Origin: Cardiocondyla obscurior
Lineage: Eukaryota; Arthropoda; Insecta; Hymenoptera; Formicidae
Assembly (NCBI RefSeq): GCF_019399895.1
Contig: NC_091874.1
Location: 3,412,501-3,476,500, forward strand
DNA length: 64,000 nt
Direction of reading: 5' to 3'
Shown: positions 10,766-23,161 of the stretch, one piece after another
How positions within the stretch are numbered: the first letter of the stretch is position 1
How the letters are laid out: the number at the start of each line of letters is the position of its first letter
Made by a program: the position numbers and the translations under genes
Notes under the pieces: model-generated
What the model saw: the letters and a program-made list of their open reading frames with translations, nothing else
What the model was told of the DNA's origin: nothing
The model's database searches: none

Positions 10766-11973
10766 AAAATATAAAAGATCGATTAATTTGCTTTAAAATA
10801 ATCCGTTAATTAGTTATTTCTAGTTGTGGTACACTTGGATTAATTATCAATTCTAATGTGGTCTAATAACGATTTTTAAATTTTTATTTCCGTCACCTGA
10901 ATTGTTTTCAGATTCAAGTTTGACAATGCAGCAACACGAGAGAAGCAATTGCATGAATTCACATGGCAAAGAAAGAGAAGTCTCTTTGCTTGAACAACTT
11001 GGGTACCTTACTTACGCTTCAATACCTGAGATTATGTAAATTATCATAGAAATATTTATTTATACAATTGTTGAAAGTTAAGTAGAACTTTTACAAAATC
11101 TATGTATATATTATATCTATAAATAAATTGTGTTAAATACAATATAAGTAATACAAAAACGCTTAGTATGGCATCTGTACAATCGGGCGGTGCTAATTAA
11201 TAATCAGTTGTATACATACGATTATAATTACACATTTTTTTTTTCAGTTTTCGATTTATAATATTCACAAATTTCCAAATGCGACTTCCAGTAATCTTCA
11301 AAAATTGACAGTTTCAACAATATTTTTTAAGAACATAGCAAGAGTCTATAAAATTTTAATCTAAAAAGACCCTACTTTAATCTTTTTAAGACTATACAAA
11401 CAGCTGATCTATTTTTTTTTTTTTACAAAAGGATCAATACTTCTCTACAAAGAAAAAAAAATGCTTTTTTTCAACGTTACAATTCGACGATAAATATTTG
11501 TATCACAATTCATCGAACTATTTTCTTTCTTTTTTTTTTTTTCTTTCTTTTTAATGTCTCACGTTATCTAAAACGTAAACTTGGGAGAAATAGAAACAGA
11601 TACATAATCTAGTCTGTACGAAAGTTCATAAATACGGAAATACATGTGAATAAATAAATAAATAAATCTCACTGGATACAGAGAGTAGGATTATAATAAT
11701 TACAGTAAACGAATCTCTTTCGCAGTGTAAAACAGTAGAGAATCGCATCACAGAGATAATCTTGTTGAACTCGAAAATGAAAATACGAAAAAAAATTCTT
11801 TGTATTTACAAGAAGTTTAAGAAATTAAACTGAGTTGAAAGAGTGGCCCGTACTAATAAATATAAATGAATTGAATTACGTATACCAAGCAGACTGACGT
11901 GTAATACTCAAAAAAGCAGTCGGTAAATTATCCAGTAAATTAAAAGCAAAGAAACAAACGCGAAAGTATCAAC
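10766..11973. other. Convergent 3' flank between EMRE and fliI
   Basis: AT-rich sequence with many homopolymer A or T runs. EMRE and fliI converge here, and their 3' UTRs may come close or overlap. No coding exon is seen. Confidence 0.6.
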
Positions 11974-11979
11974 TTTATT
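11974..11979 (-). terminator. Candidate fliI poly(A) signal
   Basis: AATAAA on the minus strand about 200 bases after the fliI stop at 12179. Confidence 0.45.
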
Positions 11980-12178
11980 AATTAAATTCGTTGTTCAATG
12001 AACAATTATTACGTTTCCTGATGTAAATCAATCATTTATCTCGAAAATACACGGATTCTTGGAATGGATTGATTTCCATTTAGTTGAAACGCGAATAAAA
12101 GCGACGTAAAAAATATTGTGTTTGTCCGTGTATAAAACCTGACTTTGAACGTTAAGCGTAGTCAGCTCTGACTTGATT

Positions 12179-15100
12179 TTATTGCGGCGGCCTTTTGTGC
12201 AAACCCCAGCCGTGAAAGCATTTCGTGAATCTTTTAGATTCCTTACCTTTGGCAGTTACAAATAACTTACGGGGTTTTTCAGGCTGTTTTACGCGCAAGT
12301 GTTGAATATATACCTAGAAAAAAAAAAGAATAATAATTCGTCAATATTCTATATGCATATATACATACATACAATAATTTCAATTAAATAGAATTTAAAA
12401 TTTATTAATAATTAATCTCATATAACTAACCTGAGCTGATTTGTAGGCCAGTTTGATTTCAACTTCTGAACAGCGAGTACCCAGCCAAAGAAATACTTGT
12501 TCTCCGTTATCGAGGATCATTATATCATCATCTGCCAAGTCATCCTGCAAAAAAATATATCGATTTTAAATAATATAACAAAATTTTGAAATATCTTGAT
12601 TTATCAAAAATATATTATAAATATTGTGATATTTTTCTATGTTAGAAATTTACTTGGCAAAAATCAGTGCATTTTTCGCTGATTGTAAAGTATCCTTTCT
12701 CATTGGAACATCTGAATAATCGTGTGTAATTCATATATTCCGCATCGGTATCATACGGTTTTTTCCCTCCAAGCGCCACCCAGAAGAAGTTGTCTGGTTC
12801 TTCACCCTCGTTTAATACTTGCAGGCTTATCCACGGCTGTATTTTATTGTTAATATTAATCACCATTGCAATATAAAATTAAAAATTTTTTTTTTAATTT
12901 TTTTAATTTGTCACTCACGTTATTAAACATTTCTTCTGCTATTTCTCCAATTAGGCGAGCGTCTTCAGGATCAGCCTTCGACCCAATCCACGCATATACG
13001 ATACCAGTTCCTTCGTCGGAATTATTGAACGGCACATTTAAAAGATAACTATATAAAAAGATATGTGTATTATATAGTATATATATTTTATATAACACCC
13101 TAATTTAATGTAATGTATCTCACCAGAAAGCAGAATTCAATAATGTTGAATCCGTCTGTATTTGAATAAGCCGAGTACATAAGGCACTGCCGTTACTTCG
13201 TAGATGATAGAATTCCACTTTATTACTACCTGGAGTCTTAGGCTGCTTACGTTTACCTTGATGAATAATGAATTTTCGTTTGAAGTAGCTCATAAACTTT
13301 AAATTTTCTTGTTGTTGATGCGTCCTTACTACCTCTAGATTTTCGCCAAACAATGATTTAAATTTCTTTTGCAAACTAAAAAAATATAAAAGAAAACGAT
13401 TTAATTAATATTAATGATTATAGAATAATATAGTTATAATCTTTACCTAAATGTAAATGTCAACCATCCCATGTTTCCCGCATCTCTGCCTTGCCAAAAA
13501 TATACTGTACACTGATAATCATCTTCATATTGTTCCTCACCATCCTCGTTCTCGGTTATGTCCAATGGCTAATTTAATCAAAATAACATAATTTTTATTA
13601 TTAGTTCGATAAGCTTTGTATTAATAGATATATTTTACATACCATCCAGTATCGACATAAAAAAACGTAACAATCTGCACTGTAAAAATGTCCTAATTCC
13701 TCCTCCGGTAGGCGTACAAATTTCTTTCCCTCTAACACCAATGCTTCCATTCCTTCTAAATCATCGTTCCATTCTGTCATGAGTTGATGTGCTTCAGCAG
13801 CCGACATTAGTGGTTGTCGTGGCATAAACAAAGCGGCCAAATCCGCCTAAAAGTAAAAAAATTACAATTACAAAGAAAAATACAGCTTTTTAAATAAAAT
13901 GTATTTAAACATACTTTTGTTTCCTGTTGTTTAGCCCATTTAGTGAGATCTGCCCCAGTTTTAGCAACTGATTCAGCTGTTCTAGTAAAGTCCACAGCAA
14001 TTACTTCGTCCCAGCCAGTAAATTTAGATTTAAAAATCTATATGTGGAGTAAGTATTTTTTAATGAAAAAAAGCTTACAAATTAATTGAAAACATTTTAT
14101 AATTTCTATTTAAAAAAATTAACAATCGAATAAATAATGTTTAATTCTCAATTACAATTAAACAAAGTGATTAATATAATATTTCTGACTTTGCGTCAGT
14201 TAACCGCCCCATCACTACTTTAATCAATCGATTTGGCGATGACGGTCGGCTCTTGTCAGTACCTTAAATTCCCCATAGTATAATTATAGTTGATAAGAGC
14301 CGACCGGCACCAGCAAATATATTTATACCTGTGATTCAGTACCCTCTTGCAATCTTGTCACCATCGCATATTCTGGCCTCTCGATCATGTTAAATAATTC
14401 TTGCGATAATTTTACGGCAGCGGCACGTACTAATCTTGTCGATTTTTTACCAAACCTATAATCGCGCACACACATAACTTAATCAAATGTCTAAATTTAA
14501 AAACAATTTAAATTTTTATATACTTACCAAACATACACATCTAAGTAACAGTCTAATATATACACATTCCGATTGTTTAACAAGGTATTCGTTAATTTTC
14601 CATAAGGAACTTCAACCTGTGGTAATTCCAGATAACCCATACCAAGTTGAACTTGATATAATCTAGGTATAAGAGGCACAAAATTTGGATTTACATGTTC
14701 CTATCGTAAAAACAAAAAAGATAATTATAATAATACGAGATATAAAAAATATTTATTAAATACATTAAAAGTATTGATGCTAAAAAAAAAACTTACGATA
14801 ATTTGCAAATTTTTCTGTTCTTGCTCCTGTACTCCTAAATGCAATAGGAAATCTTCTGATTCGGTACCCATAGTTTCCGTTAAAATCTCAGCTTTATTTT
14901 TTCGTTCATTTTTATTAATTTTTTCCGCCATCAGTCGAGCCTTCGATTTTAATGTGCTTTTTGCTTTCTTTCCATACCACATAAATATCTTATTTCCTGT
15001 ATCGAGAACGAAGACGTAATTGGGATCTAAAGATTCGATACAAACTGGAACTGGTTCCAAATGTATAGAAGCCCCAGCTGCGTGCACTCTATATAATCGA

Positions 15101-18100
15101 GTAATTGCCGGCTAAAAAAGAAAAATTCGTAATCTTAATGTGACTTAAATGTTCTTTTAAAAAATTAATTACTTAGTAATAACAAAGCACTCACTGTATC
15201 TTCGACTGTATAAAAACCGGATGACGTGCGACCACCTTCGATATACGTGATACCTGAATCGAACAGCATTAGAAATTCATCCGATTCGTCCCCCTGCTCC
15301 TCTCTGATTGTTCGACATTGTGCACCTAAATAGTTTCTTAGATTTACGGCGTGAATCGCCGCACACGCTCTTTTATCTAACTGCAATAAATTGCAATATA
15401 GTAACATATAGCATTTAATCTTTAAACTTTCTATTATTCTAATTTAAAAATATACATACTGTCGCTTTATCTCCGATCCAGAAATAGATCGCCCAAGTCA
15501 ACGATCCACCTTCATCTATCCCGGTTTTCAGGATGATGTAACAATCGCCCTCGTAAAACTTTCCATGTGCAACCTCTTCAATCTCGTTCGGTAGAAAATT
15601 TTCTATTTCCCAGACTGATAAGCCAGGTATTTGACCAGCGTCTTCATCAAAAAACTCGGAATAATCTAGTGGTGGTTTTTCTAGAGCCTCGTCCCATCGC
15701 TTAGGTCTGAAAAATAAATCATTAATTAATCGTATATGGAAAAAATTTATACTAAAAAATTTAACACAATACAATTAAAATACTCATAGATTCTACTTAC
15801 TTTAAAGATTCTACTTTCGATTCTTCACATTCTTTATCCTTGTTTTTCTCTTTCGCTATGTCTTTCATACCCTAAAAGCAATTATAATTTTTTTCCATAA
15901 ACATTTCAATTAAAGAGAGCAATAACATACCTTAAGAATTTTTGCCTGATCTTGATCAGCTTCTTCTTGATCTCTTCTTCTTCTCAATCTCATTTTACGT
16001 GCAATTGGATCTTTACTGTCTATAATTAAAAACGTACCTTCATTAAAAATATAAAATCTTTATATTTTATTTATATTATTGCGCTCAAATCCGCCACCGC
16101 GTACAAGATTATATTTAGTAATTATAATACGTACTAGCAGCTTGAACTGGAGCTGGTACGTTTGCTCCGGCAAGACGCAATTGATGTTGCAAAGAAAAGT
16201 CAATGTTGTAAAATTCGATGCCCGATCCTCTTTGTACTTCTATTGGTTTTGGTGGCATTACTAAATTCGGATTGTCTCGTAAATCTAGTTGTTCTAGATC
16301 GGTAAGAAGATGGATGGCGTCTGGCACAGTAATTAATCGATTTGATGTTAATATTAATTGTTTTAATGATCCACACCTGAAAAATTTACATTTTTATAAT
16401 ATAAAATAATAAAATATAATATATTATTTTATAATATATTATAAAATAATTCTTTAAAAAAAAGAAAAAATTATTTTTCTTATAATACAACATAAATATT
16501 AATATAAAAAAAATAAAATAATTCCTCACCTACATAATCCTTCTGGTATCATTTCTAAATGATTATTAGCAGCAGAGAAAACTTGCAAGGACGATAATTT
16601 TCCTATTCCAGAAGGAATACCTTCAAAATCTAATTCGTTATCGTTTAAATATAATCTTCTTAATGTAAAAATCTTACACAAAGCGGCTGGTATTGCACTT
16701 AATTTATTTCTCGATACGTTCAAAGTTTCTAATTTCGTCCACAGTTCTAAAAAAATATATCTTTATGTTAGTTAATGCAAGACTATGTAAAGAAAATTAT
16801 AATAATGTGTTTACCAATTGCTGTTGATAATTCCATTATTTGATTGTCACTCAAGTTTAAACGACGCAAATTCGACAAGGAATAAAGCGCGTCAGGCACT
16901 CGGGGTAAATTATTCTGTGATAAATCGAGTTCTTGCAAATTAGTTAATGTTTCTAGACTAGAAGGTATATTATTCAATGTTCGTTGTGTGTCCCTCATTT
17001 GTAACGTTGTTAAATTCATTAATGATGGCAATTGTCTGAAATAATTTAAAATAACGCAATTTTTTTATAAAAAAGATAATAATCTAAGAATCGATGTTAA
17101 AAAATATCTCACCTTAGTTGGAAATGTCCTAAAGGATTATGATTCAAGTTTAAAGTTTGTAGATTAGCCAAACGTCTGGTTTGTGGTGGCACTGTTTCTA
17201 GCTTGTTATGACTAAGGTCCAAGAATAATAAATCCGTCAAGTGAATGAACAAGGTATTTGGTATTGTTTCGATACTAACAGACAAAAATAAAAGTAAGTA
17301 AGCTTCAAGGAATTTTTTTGTAGCATGTATTCAGTTGTGAATACTCACTGATTATGGCTTAAATTAAGATTGAGCAAAGAACGTGCTCTTTCTAGGCCTT
17401 CAGGTACCTCCTTCAAATTGTTGTGACTTAAATCTAAAGTTGTCAGTTCTTCTAAATGAAAAAGCTCTGCTGGAATACCACTAGATTTGATATTGTTATG
17501 CCTTATGTTCAGTGTCCTGAGACAGCTCAATTCTGTCAATTCTCCATACAAACGTTCCAGCTTGTTTTTGATAAGTGACAGATGTTCCTAGTGCATAATT
17601 AAATATGTTAGCATATGATTTTAGCCATTTAAATAATATGATACAACTTTTTCACCAAAAAAATAGTATAAAAAATTATACTAAATACTTTTTTTTATAT
17701 AAATAACTATTATTATACACAATTTATAAATTATAAATAACTATTATTATAAATAATTTTTTAAAACATTATTTTACCAATTTCAACAGTTTGCCCATCT
17801 CCTCTGGAATTTCCATCAAATTTGTTTTGTCTAATTTCAACCATTGTATTCCAGTCATGAGACGTACAGATTCAGGAAATTTGCCATCCTAAAAATATCC
17901 AAAACAGTTACTACAGTTGTACTACAATCATGTAATTGATCTCTAAAACCTTATCACAGTGAATCATACAAATCAAAAGTGACATGTCACTCAACTGCTT
18001 CCTTCCATAACTAGAGTATACGTATATTAAGCTTACTAATAAGTTAGTTAAGCAAAGTTTATAAAATAAATGTAAAAGATCATAAAAGAAAGTCAAAAGC

Positions 18101-18246
18101 GTGGTTGAGATCGCTTTCCAAAATCTCTGACATGGTTAACCCCTTAATCTCTTCGTAGGAGAATCTGGTTGTGGTACACTCACGCCGAAGTCGTTGCTGC
18201 TGAAGTCAACACCGCGGACAAACGGCAGCACCCCGGTATTCGCCAT
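12179..18246 (-). CDS. fliI: Flightless I, LRR-gelsolin actin-remodelling protein
   Basis: 22 exons in continuous phase: 18246-18184, 17888-17778, 17587-17349, 17274-17113, 17035-16815, 16746-16530, 16376-16135, 16019-15931, 15871-15801, 15706-15460, 15380-15195, 15111-14797, 14700-14528, 14455-14329, 14037-13915, 13846-13643, 13568-13447, 13375-13124, 13048-12919, 12836-12654, 12544-12431, 12313-12179. Total 1241 aa; the fly protein is about 1250. Residues about 20-420 are tandem leucine-rich repeats (for example LEELTTLDLSHNNLKEVPEG), which in characterised orthologues bind LRRFIP-type and nuclear-receptor coactivator partners. A basic linker (RKMRLRRRRDQEEADQDQ, about 425-450) follows. From about 472 come gelsolin-like repeats (LPGLSVWEIENFLPNEIEEV, DKRACAAIHAVNLRNYLGAQ, FVRLPEEELGHFYSADCYVF, GWLTFTF, FFWVALGGKKPYDTDAEYMN), ending FTKCFHGWGLHKRPPQ. 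Acts on actin filaments in muscle and early embryos. The start MANTGVLPFVRGVDFSSNDF matches the conserved N-terminus. Divergent from RPABC4. Confidence 0.97.
14238..14311. repeat. Inverted repeat inside a fliI intron
   Basis: CGGTCGGCTCTTGTCA (14243-14258) is mirrored by TGATAAGAGCCGACCG (14291-14306), 15 of 16 matching, and pairing extends weakly outward for about five bases. It lies in the intron between fliI exons 14 and 15. It may be a tiny foldback element remnant. Confidence 0.6.
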
Positions 18247-18498
18247 CGCGCCTACCGGGCGATCAGTGTCGTCCGGAGTGCGAGAAGCACGTTCCCAAGT
18301 GCGGGTGCTGGCACGGATAGGCACAGATACCGCCAGATACCGCTAGGCATTCGGACAACCGCCAGGGTAGGCAAACTCACTCTTGAAAAAAGTGAGGACG
18401 ATTTTTAGCGCCTCTATCGCCGGCCCTCCTCCATTGGCTGTGTTCCAAAATTGCTGGCAGTGCCATGGAAGTAAGAATGGGATGCACCATCCACGGCT

Positions 18499-18604
18499 GC
18501 GTTCGAGAACGTCACCCGAGTGCACTATTCTATCCTTGTTTAATATTTAATAAATAATAAAGATAAAATAATACCTGGCGCACTTGAGTGACGTTCTCAA
18601 ACGC
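18499..18604. repeat. Inverted-repeat unit 1 (25-bp arms)
   Basis: GCGTTCGAGAACGTCACCCG at 18499-18518 (arm to 18523) is mirrored by the arm at 18580-18604, which contains GAGTGACGTTCTCAAACGC. The spacer is AT-rich and about 56 bp. The right end includes ATAATACCTGGCGCACT, which recurs at 18822-18838. Confidence 0.75.
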
Positions 18605-18752
18605 AACCCAAGAGCGCAACCGCTTAGCGAGCGCTCAGTGAGCTCTTACATCTGATTGGAACATTCTTTAAAATCTGAAGATATCCATCAATCAGATGCA
18701 AGAGCTCACCAAACGGCTTACCAAGCGATTGTTCGCTAAACGCACCCAATAT
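18605..18752. repeat. Inverted-repeat unit 2 (foldback element, same family as 9748-9800)
   Basis: Arms GTGAGCTCTTACATCTGATT (from 18638) and CAATCAGATGCAAGAGCTCA (from 18689) match at 20 of 21 positions. Outer parts (AGCGCAACCGCTTAGCG and the complement of TTCGCTAAACGC) pair more loosely. The right half, 18698-18750, is the paralogue of 9748-9800. About 145 bp, non-coding, MITE-like. Confidence 0.75.
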
Positions 18753-18754
18753 CA

Positions 18755-18838
18755 GATTACGTTCGGGAGCATCACCGGTCACACGAGTGCCGAATGTATC
18801 GTTCTAAACAACAAGAATAAAATGATACCTGGCGCACT
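18755..18838 (+). repeat. Repeat unit 3, diverged direct copy of unit 1
   Basis: ACGTTCGGGAGCATCACCGG, then ACACGAGTGC, then ATAAAATGATACCTGGCGCA (ending CT at 18838). The last 22 bases match 18563-18584 with one difference, 254 bp apart in the same orientation. Either a second insertion of the family or a tandem duplication. Confidence 0.65.
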
Positions 18839-19013
18839 CCAATAGAAATCCATCGCTGTATTGGTTTTGTTTCGAATTAAACCAGGTTTATACGCCCAGT
18901 GGAAATTAAACTCATAACACGCTATCGTATGTGGTCAGACGGTCGAATATTCTTCTATTCATAATAAGTAATTTACAGCAAAATATTAATTATTAATTTA
19001 TTACATTGTTAAA

Positions 19014-19348
19014 ATGGAGTCCAGCAAATCTGACTCTACACAAAAACAAGCTATGGTATACATATGTGGAGGTAAAAAGTGCATGTGATTATTTCTTAAC
19101 CTCACCTTTTTTATGTTCGTTTAATTAATCGTATTTGTATGTATATTATTTCAGAGTGTCATCATGATAACGAAATTCGTCCCAGAGATCCGATTCGATG
19201 CAGGGAATGTGGATACAGAATTATGTACAAAAAGCGTACCAAGAGACGTATCCTTTTTGATATTTTTTAACAAAACTTAAAAACCAATCGAGATATTACG
19301 AAATTTTCTTTAACATTACTTTCAGTTGTTGTATTTGATGCACGATAA
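19014..19348 (+). CDS. POLR2K: RNA polymerases I, II and III subunit RPABC4 (Rpb12)
   Basis: Small zinc-binding subunit common to all three nuclear RNA polymerases; it sits near the Rpb3/Rpb2 assembly platform. Exons 19014-19071, 19155-19247 and 19326-19348 join in phase to a 57-aa protein, the family's normal size. The four zinc-ligand cysteines appear as YICGECHHDNEIRP and RCRECGYR, followed by the invariant IMYKKRTKR and the C-terminal LVVFDAR. Introns split codons for E and L, and both rejoin to the conserved residue. The N-terminus (MESSKSDSTQKQAM) is variable, as in other animals. Divergent from fliI. Confidence 0.97.
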
Positions 19349-19421
19349 CCACAAGGAGAAGAGGATGTTAAGATATTACATAAAACATTACATTTTGTAG
19401 AATATTAAATTCGTATATAAG

Positions 19422-19427
19422 AATAAA
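19422..19427 (+). terminator. Candidate RPABC4 poly(A) signal
   Basis: AATAAA 74 bases after the stop codon, the first on this strand. Confidence 0.55.
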
Positions 19428-22400
19428 TTAATTTTTAATAAAATAGCATAATATTTTACCGGAAATTAATCTTATTGTCTCACATTATTCATTGGTTTCA
19501 GAGTTGCACAATCATTTCTGCAAGTTCATACAAATAAGATGCATTTGTGCTATTACAAATCTATATTATCAGTGTAAATTATTTCTGGATTTAATGGATA
19601 CTTCGTTACATATGACGATCAGAGTTATGTACCGTTAATTGAGAATGGGTGACATACAGAATGCTTTTAAGTAAGGTTCCTTCTTTTATTTACAATAAAT
19701 AAAAATTACATTTTCATCAATGTAGTTCAACAGAATTCACAGAGTCAGGAAGTGGCGGTGACACTGGCAAAGCTCATTGGCGTTATTACCGTAAATCCCG
19801 TCGTCACTTCTTCTCGAGTATACGCTTATAAAATTTTCACTCCGGTCCCATTATCTGATATATACATATATGCGGGCATAAACGGCCCGATATACGATCG
19901 ATTTTACAATCGCGTGGGAGATTTCACGACAAAGTTACAACTTAAACTAGAGTTTGTCGAAACCGCAGAAGCACACGAGCGTGTTTGCGCGAGCACGAAG
20001 ACAAGAGATATACACCCTTTCCTGCCTCTCTCCCACGGAAAAAACATTTATAAAATCTCAGAGATCCTATAATACATATAAAATACTATATCGCCAGGTG
20101 TTTGTGAGTGTCACCGTTCGCACGCAGCGCGTATACAAAATTTAAATCATCCATGGAGATATGGAACGGAGCGAAGAGTCTTTTTTTTCTGTTTTTCCTT
20201 TCCCGGAGACACCGCGTGTAAAAGTTCGGGACGACGAGGTAGCCGAAATTTTTTACCTCCGTTAAATGTAAATCGGTGCAACGTCATCTAGAAACCCGTA
20301 CAAGCTCGACCTTTTCTTTATACTTTTCTATCATTTTCCCGTTTCATTGTCTGCAAAATTTAATACTGAGTCTGGAAGAAGCCAAGCCAAGCCAACCCTT
20401 TTCGTGAAGATCGTAAACGCGAGTGTGTGCACTCTCGATAAAATAAATATCTCTGCTTCCATATTTTTTTTTTCTTTTTTTTTTCTCTCTTTTTTTAATC
20501 AGATATACTTGTACTTTTACTTTAGGATATTAGTTCGGGATATCGCCATACGGCTCTTTCCGTTACTTATCACAATACAGACTACTTAATATCGTCGTAA
20601 AAGTCGCCTTAACAAACATTTATCCGAATTATTAAACTGTACAATATATATATATTAATAGACTATGCATGTAAAGAAAGATATTGAGATACAGAATTAA
20701 AATTCGTGTATGCCGCTGAAAGGCATATATGAAGTTAGCTACGGTGACGGCGGTTGGCGTACGTGATTTCTCTCTTCCATGGCCGCCGAGTGCGAGGAGG
20801 TGTAGGAGGCCGCGTTTCCTCTCAGTCTTCGGTCATCGGTGCTCCATGGCACATCTACGCGCGCGCTTCGCGTGAGATTCGACGCACACCACGGCAAGAT
20901 CACATACGCTATCCACCGTCGTTCGCAGCTAACAGCATATCTGCTTTTCAGTGTACATTACATTCGTGAAAAATTATATAGCTCAATCCGTCCCGAAACG
21001 CGAAGATGAAAATGGAATAACGATATTGATTGTTTAGCGCGAAGACCCGATTTTTATATCAAAATAGACGAGACACCGACAGCACATTTAGACATTGAAA
21101 ATTATTATTAATCGTATGTATTATAGTATATATCTTTTCCTTTCTATAATTCAAACTGTGCACGTTTAAATCGTAACTAGAATTTATATTTTACTTATTA
21201 TATTAATATGGAGCATACTTTTTTTTGTATCATTTTTAATTCCGAAAATTGTAAAATACGCAAAAGTAATTCGGATAAAGGTTGAAATCAATTTATTCTT
21301 ATGAAAATGGAGACGAATATTATAGTGTACTTCCGGTTGCAGAACCGGTGGAGAAAAATTACAACCGCGGCTATGCTTAACGTGTGTGCACCACAGTCAC
21401 AGTTCCCGCGTCGCTGCACTCGAAGATTCCGCGTTAAAATCGAGATCTCCAAGTGCGACCGCGAGTGTGTGCTTGTGAAACTGATCGGAGAAGCCCAGGA
21501 GAAGCCCAGGAGATTCACCGCCAACGCGCGTAAAATTTGGTGAGTAAGCCTAACTTGTACTTATGTTTGAATTTCAAACGGTAAAACGCGCGGTCGCGTC
21601 CGCCTTCTTCATCGGTTAATACCGGCGTTTCTGATATGTATGACACGAACGTTTCGACGTCTCGAAAATATACGTACGCGTACGTCGCAACATGAATCTA
21701 CAATTTAGACGAAGTACCTTAGAAATCGCATATAAGTACGCATGCAAGTAGCCGATATATATGTATAATATATACGTAAATGTGCGTTACGCGTGTACAG
21801 TTTTTGGAAAATATCGCGTTACTCGCGCGGAGAAAGCTCGCCGGCTTCGGAAGTCAGCTCCGAAAGGGCGTAACGTTCTTTTCGGCGCACTTTCGCCGTA
21901 CGCAAATTGTTGGCTTGGCCGTTTACAGGCGCGCGCGACCTTTGGAAGCTCATACGTTAGTTACACGACGCGGTCGGAATCGACAGAATTACAGACAGTA
22001 GATATACATCCAAAAAAAAAAAAAAAAAATGCTATGTTAGATTTACGCTACACTGATATCGCTTAATATGAACATCACGCGGACTGGACCTCATTGTACC
22101 TGCGCGGTCGCTTCGTTCTCCCAAGCCATCCGTACATTAATTATTTTTATATCCTGGCTCAAGCACACCTATTAGGTAAGAACCGTGATAACCGGAGTCT
22201 GATTATGCGGAATAGGAAAGACATTCTCGTGCTTGAGTGAGATATTACAACTGCATTGTAGCATTAAATAGACAGTTAATTATAAAATACGGTAGCTGTC
22301 ACTCTCGTGGGAGGTGCACGGCTTCTTCAAGCTACTCGCTGCAGTCGTATTACAATATCACCGAGAAATTCCTGTGAAGCTGTTCTTCTTTCGAAACTGA

Positions 22401-23155
22401 TTAGCTTTTCCGTGCGCTTCGTAAAATAGATGGCTTTAGTAATTTGAGTAAAAATTCATATTACTTTTTAACTTTCGACATAAATGATTCAATAAGACTG
22501 CAGTGAGAAAACGGGAGACTTGATTATCTTAAACAGAGTCAGTGGATCGATCCCTCAGATCATAACAAATATATTGATTAGAATTTGAAAAAATAATATC
22601 TGAATGTAAAGACTGTTGGACATGCAACAGTGCTTCGAGTAAAATTAAAACGTATCATTTGCTCACGCACAAAAATCTTTTAAGACGCGTGAACTGAAGA
22701 AGCCACAGTGCGAATTAAAAGCTTAAATTTACAAGTAATCTGAGCAACCGACACAGCTTTTTAACTTCTTAAAACTATAATAGAAACTAACATGATTTCT
22801 CATTATATTATACATAAATATATACAAACACATTTTTTTCTCTTATATCAACAATAATTTCCATAATTATGTCCACACTAATATTGTACAAATACATTAT
22901 ATATAATATTATATGAAATATGAATATTATATATATATGTGTGTATTGTATATGTATGTATAAGTTTCATATACCAATTTTAAAGTATAATATTAATTTG
23001 TAATATTAGAATACTCTTCAATATGTCGAAAGTAACATAGTGTTGTGCTTTAAATATATAGAATCACATGCCAGTCCATTGCACCTCACGTTTACTACGA
23101 GAAACACTATTCTGTATATTATAATTATCAAATACTCAAATTACACTTTTTCTTT
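19428..23155. other. Intergenic region between RPABC4 and schnurri 3' ends
   Basis: No conserved protein found. The plus-strand frames at 19752-20072, 20754-20969, 21301-21543 and 21761-22066 resemble nothing. 20700-22000 is CpG-richer than its surroundings and contains an 11-bp tandem duplication (21487-21508) followed by a consensus-like splice donor GTGAGT at 21540. A noncoding exon or promoter of an unknown plus-strand transcript is possible. 22780-23000 is AT-rich with TA/TG microsatellite stretches. Confidence 0.5.
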
Positions 23156-23161
23156 TTTATT
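23156..23161 (-). terminator. Candidate schnurri poly(A) signal
   Basis: AATAAA on the minus strand about 475 bases downstream of the schnurri stop codon. Other variants may exist nearer. Confidence 0.3.

Larger units (their letters stand above)
18247..19013. promoter_or_regulatory. Shared upstream interval of fliI and RPABC4 (head-to-head)
   Basis: 767 bp separate the two divergent start codons. About 18247-18495 is GC-rich, fits a core promoter for fliI, and is open in frame upstream of the chosen ATG. 18499-18838 is filled by short repeats. About 18840-19013 is AT-rich and directly precedes RPABC4. Insertion of repeats appears to have spread an originally compact bidirectional promoter; that history is inference. 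Confidence 0.5.

Noticed and set aside
16400..16460. AT palindrome in a fliI intron
   Set aside because: ATAATATATTATTTTATAAT-type low complexity; pairing is a by-product of composition.
19752..20072. 106-codon plus-strand frame after RPABC4
   Set aside because: No recognisable family; the sequence around it shows no coding signal beyond the open frame.
21301..21543. 80-codon plus-strand frame ending at a donor
   Set aside because: As a protein it matches nothing; kept only as a possible noncoding exon.
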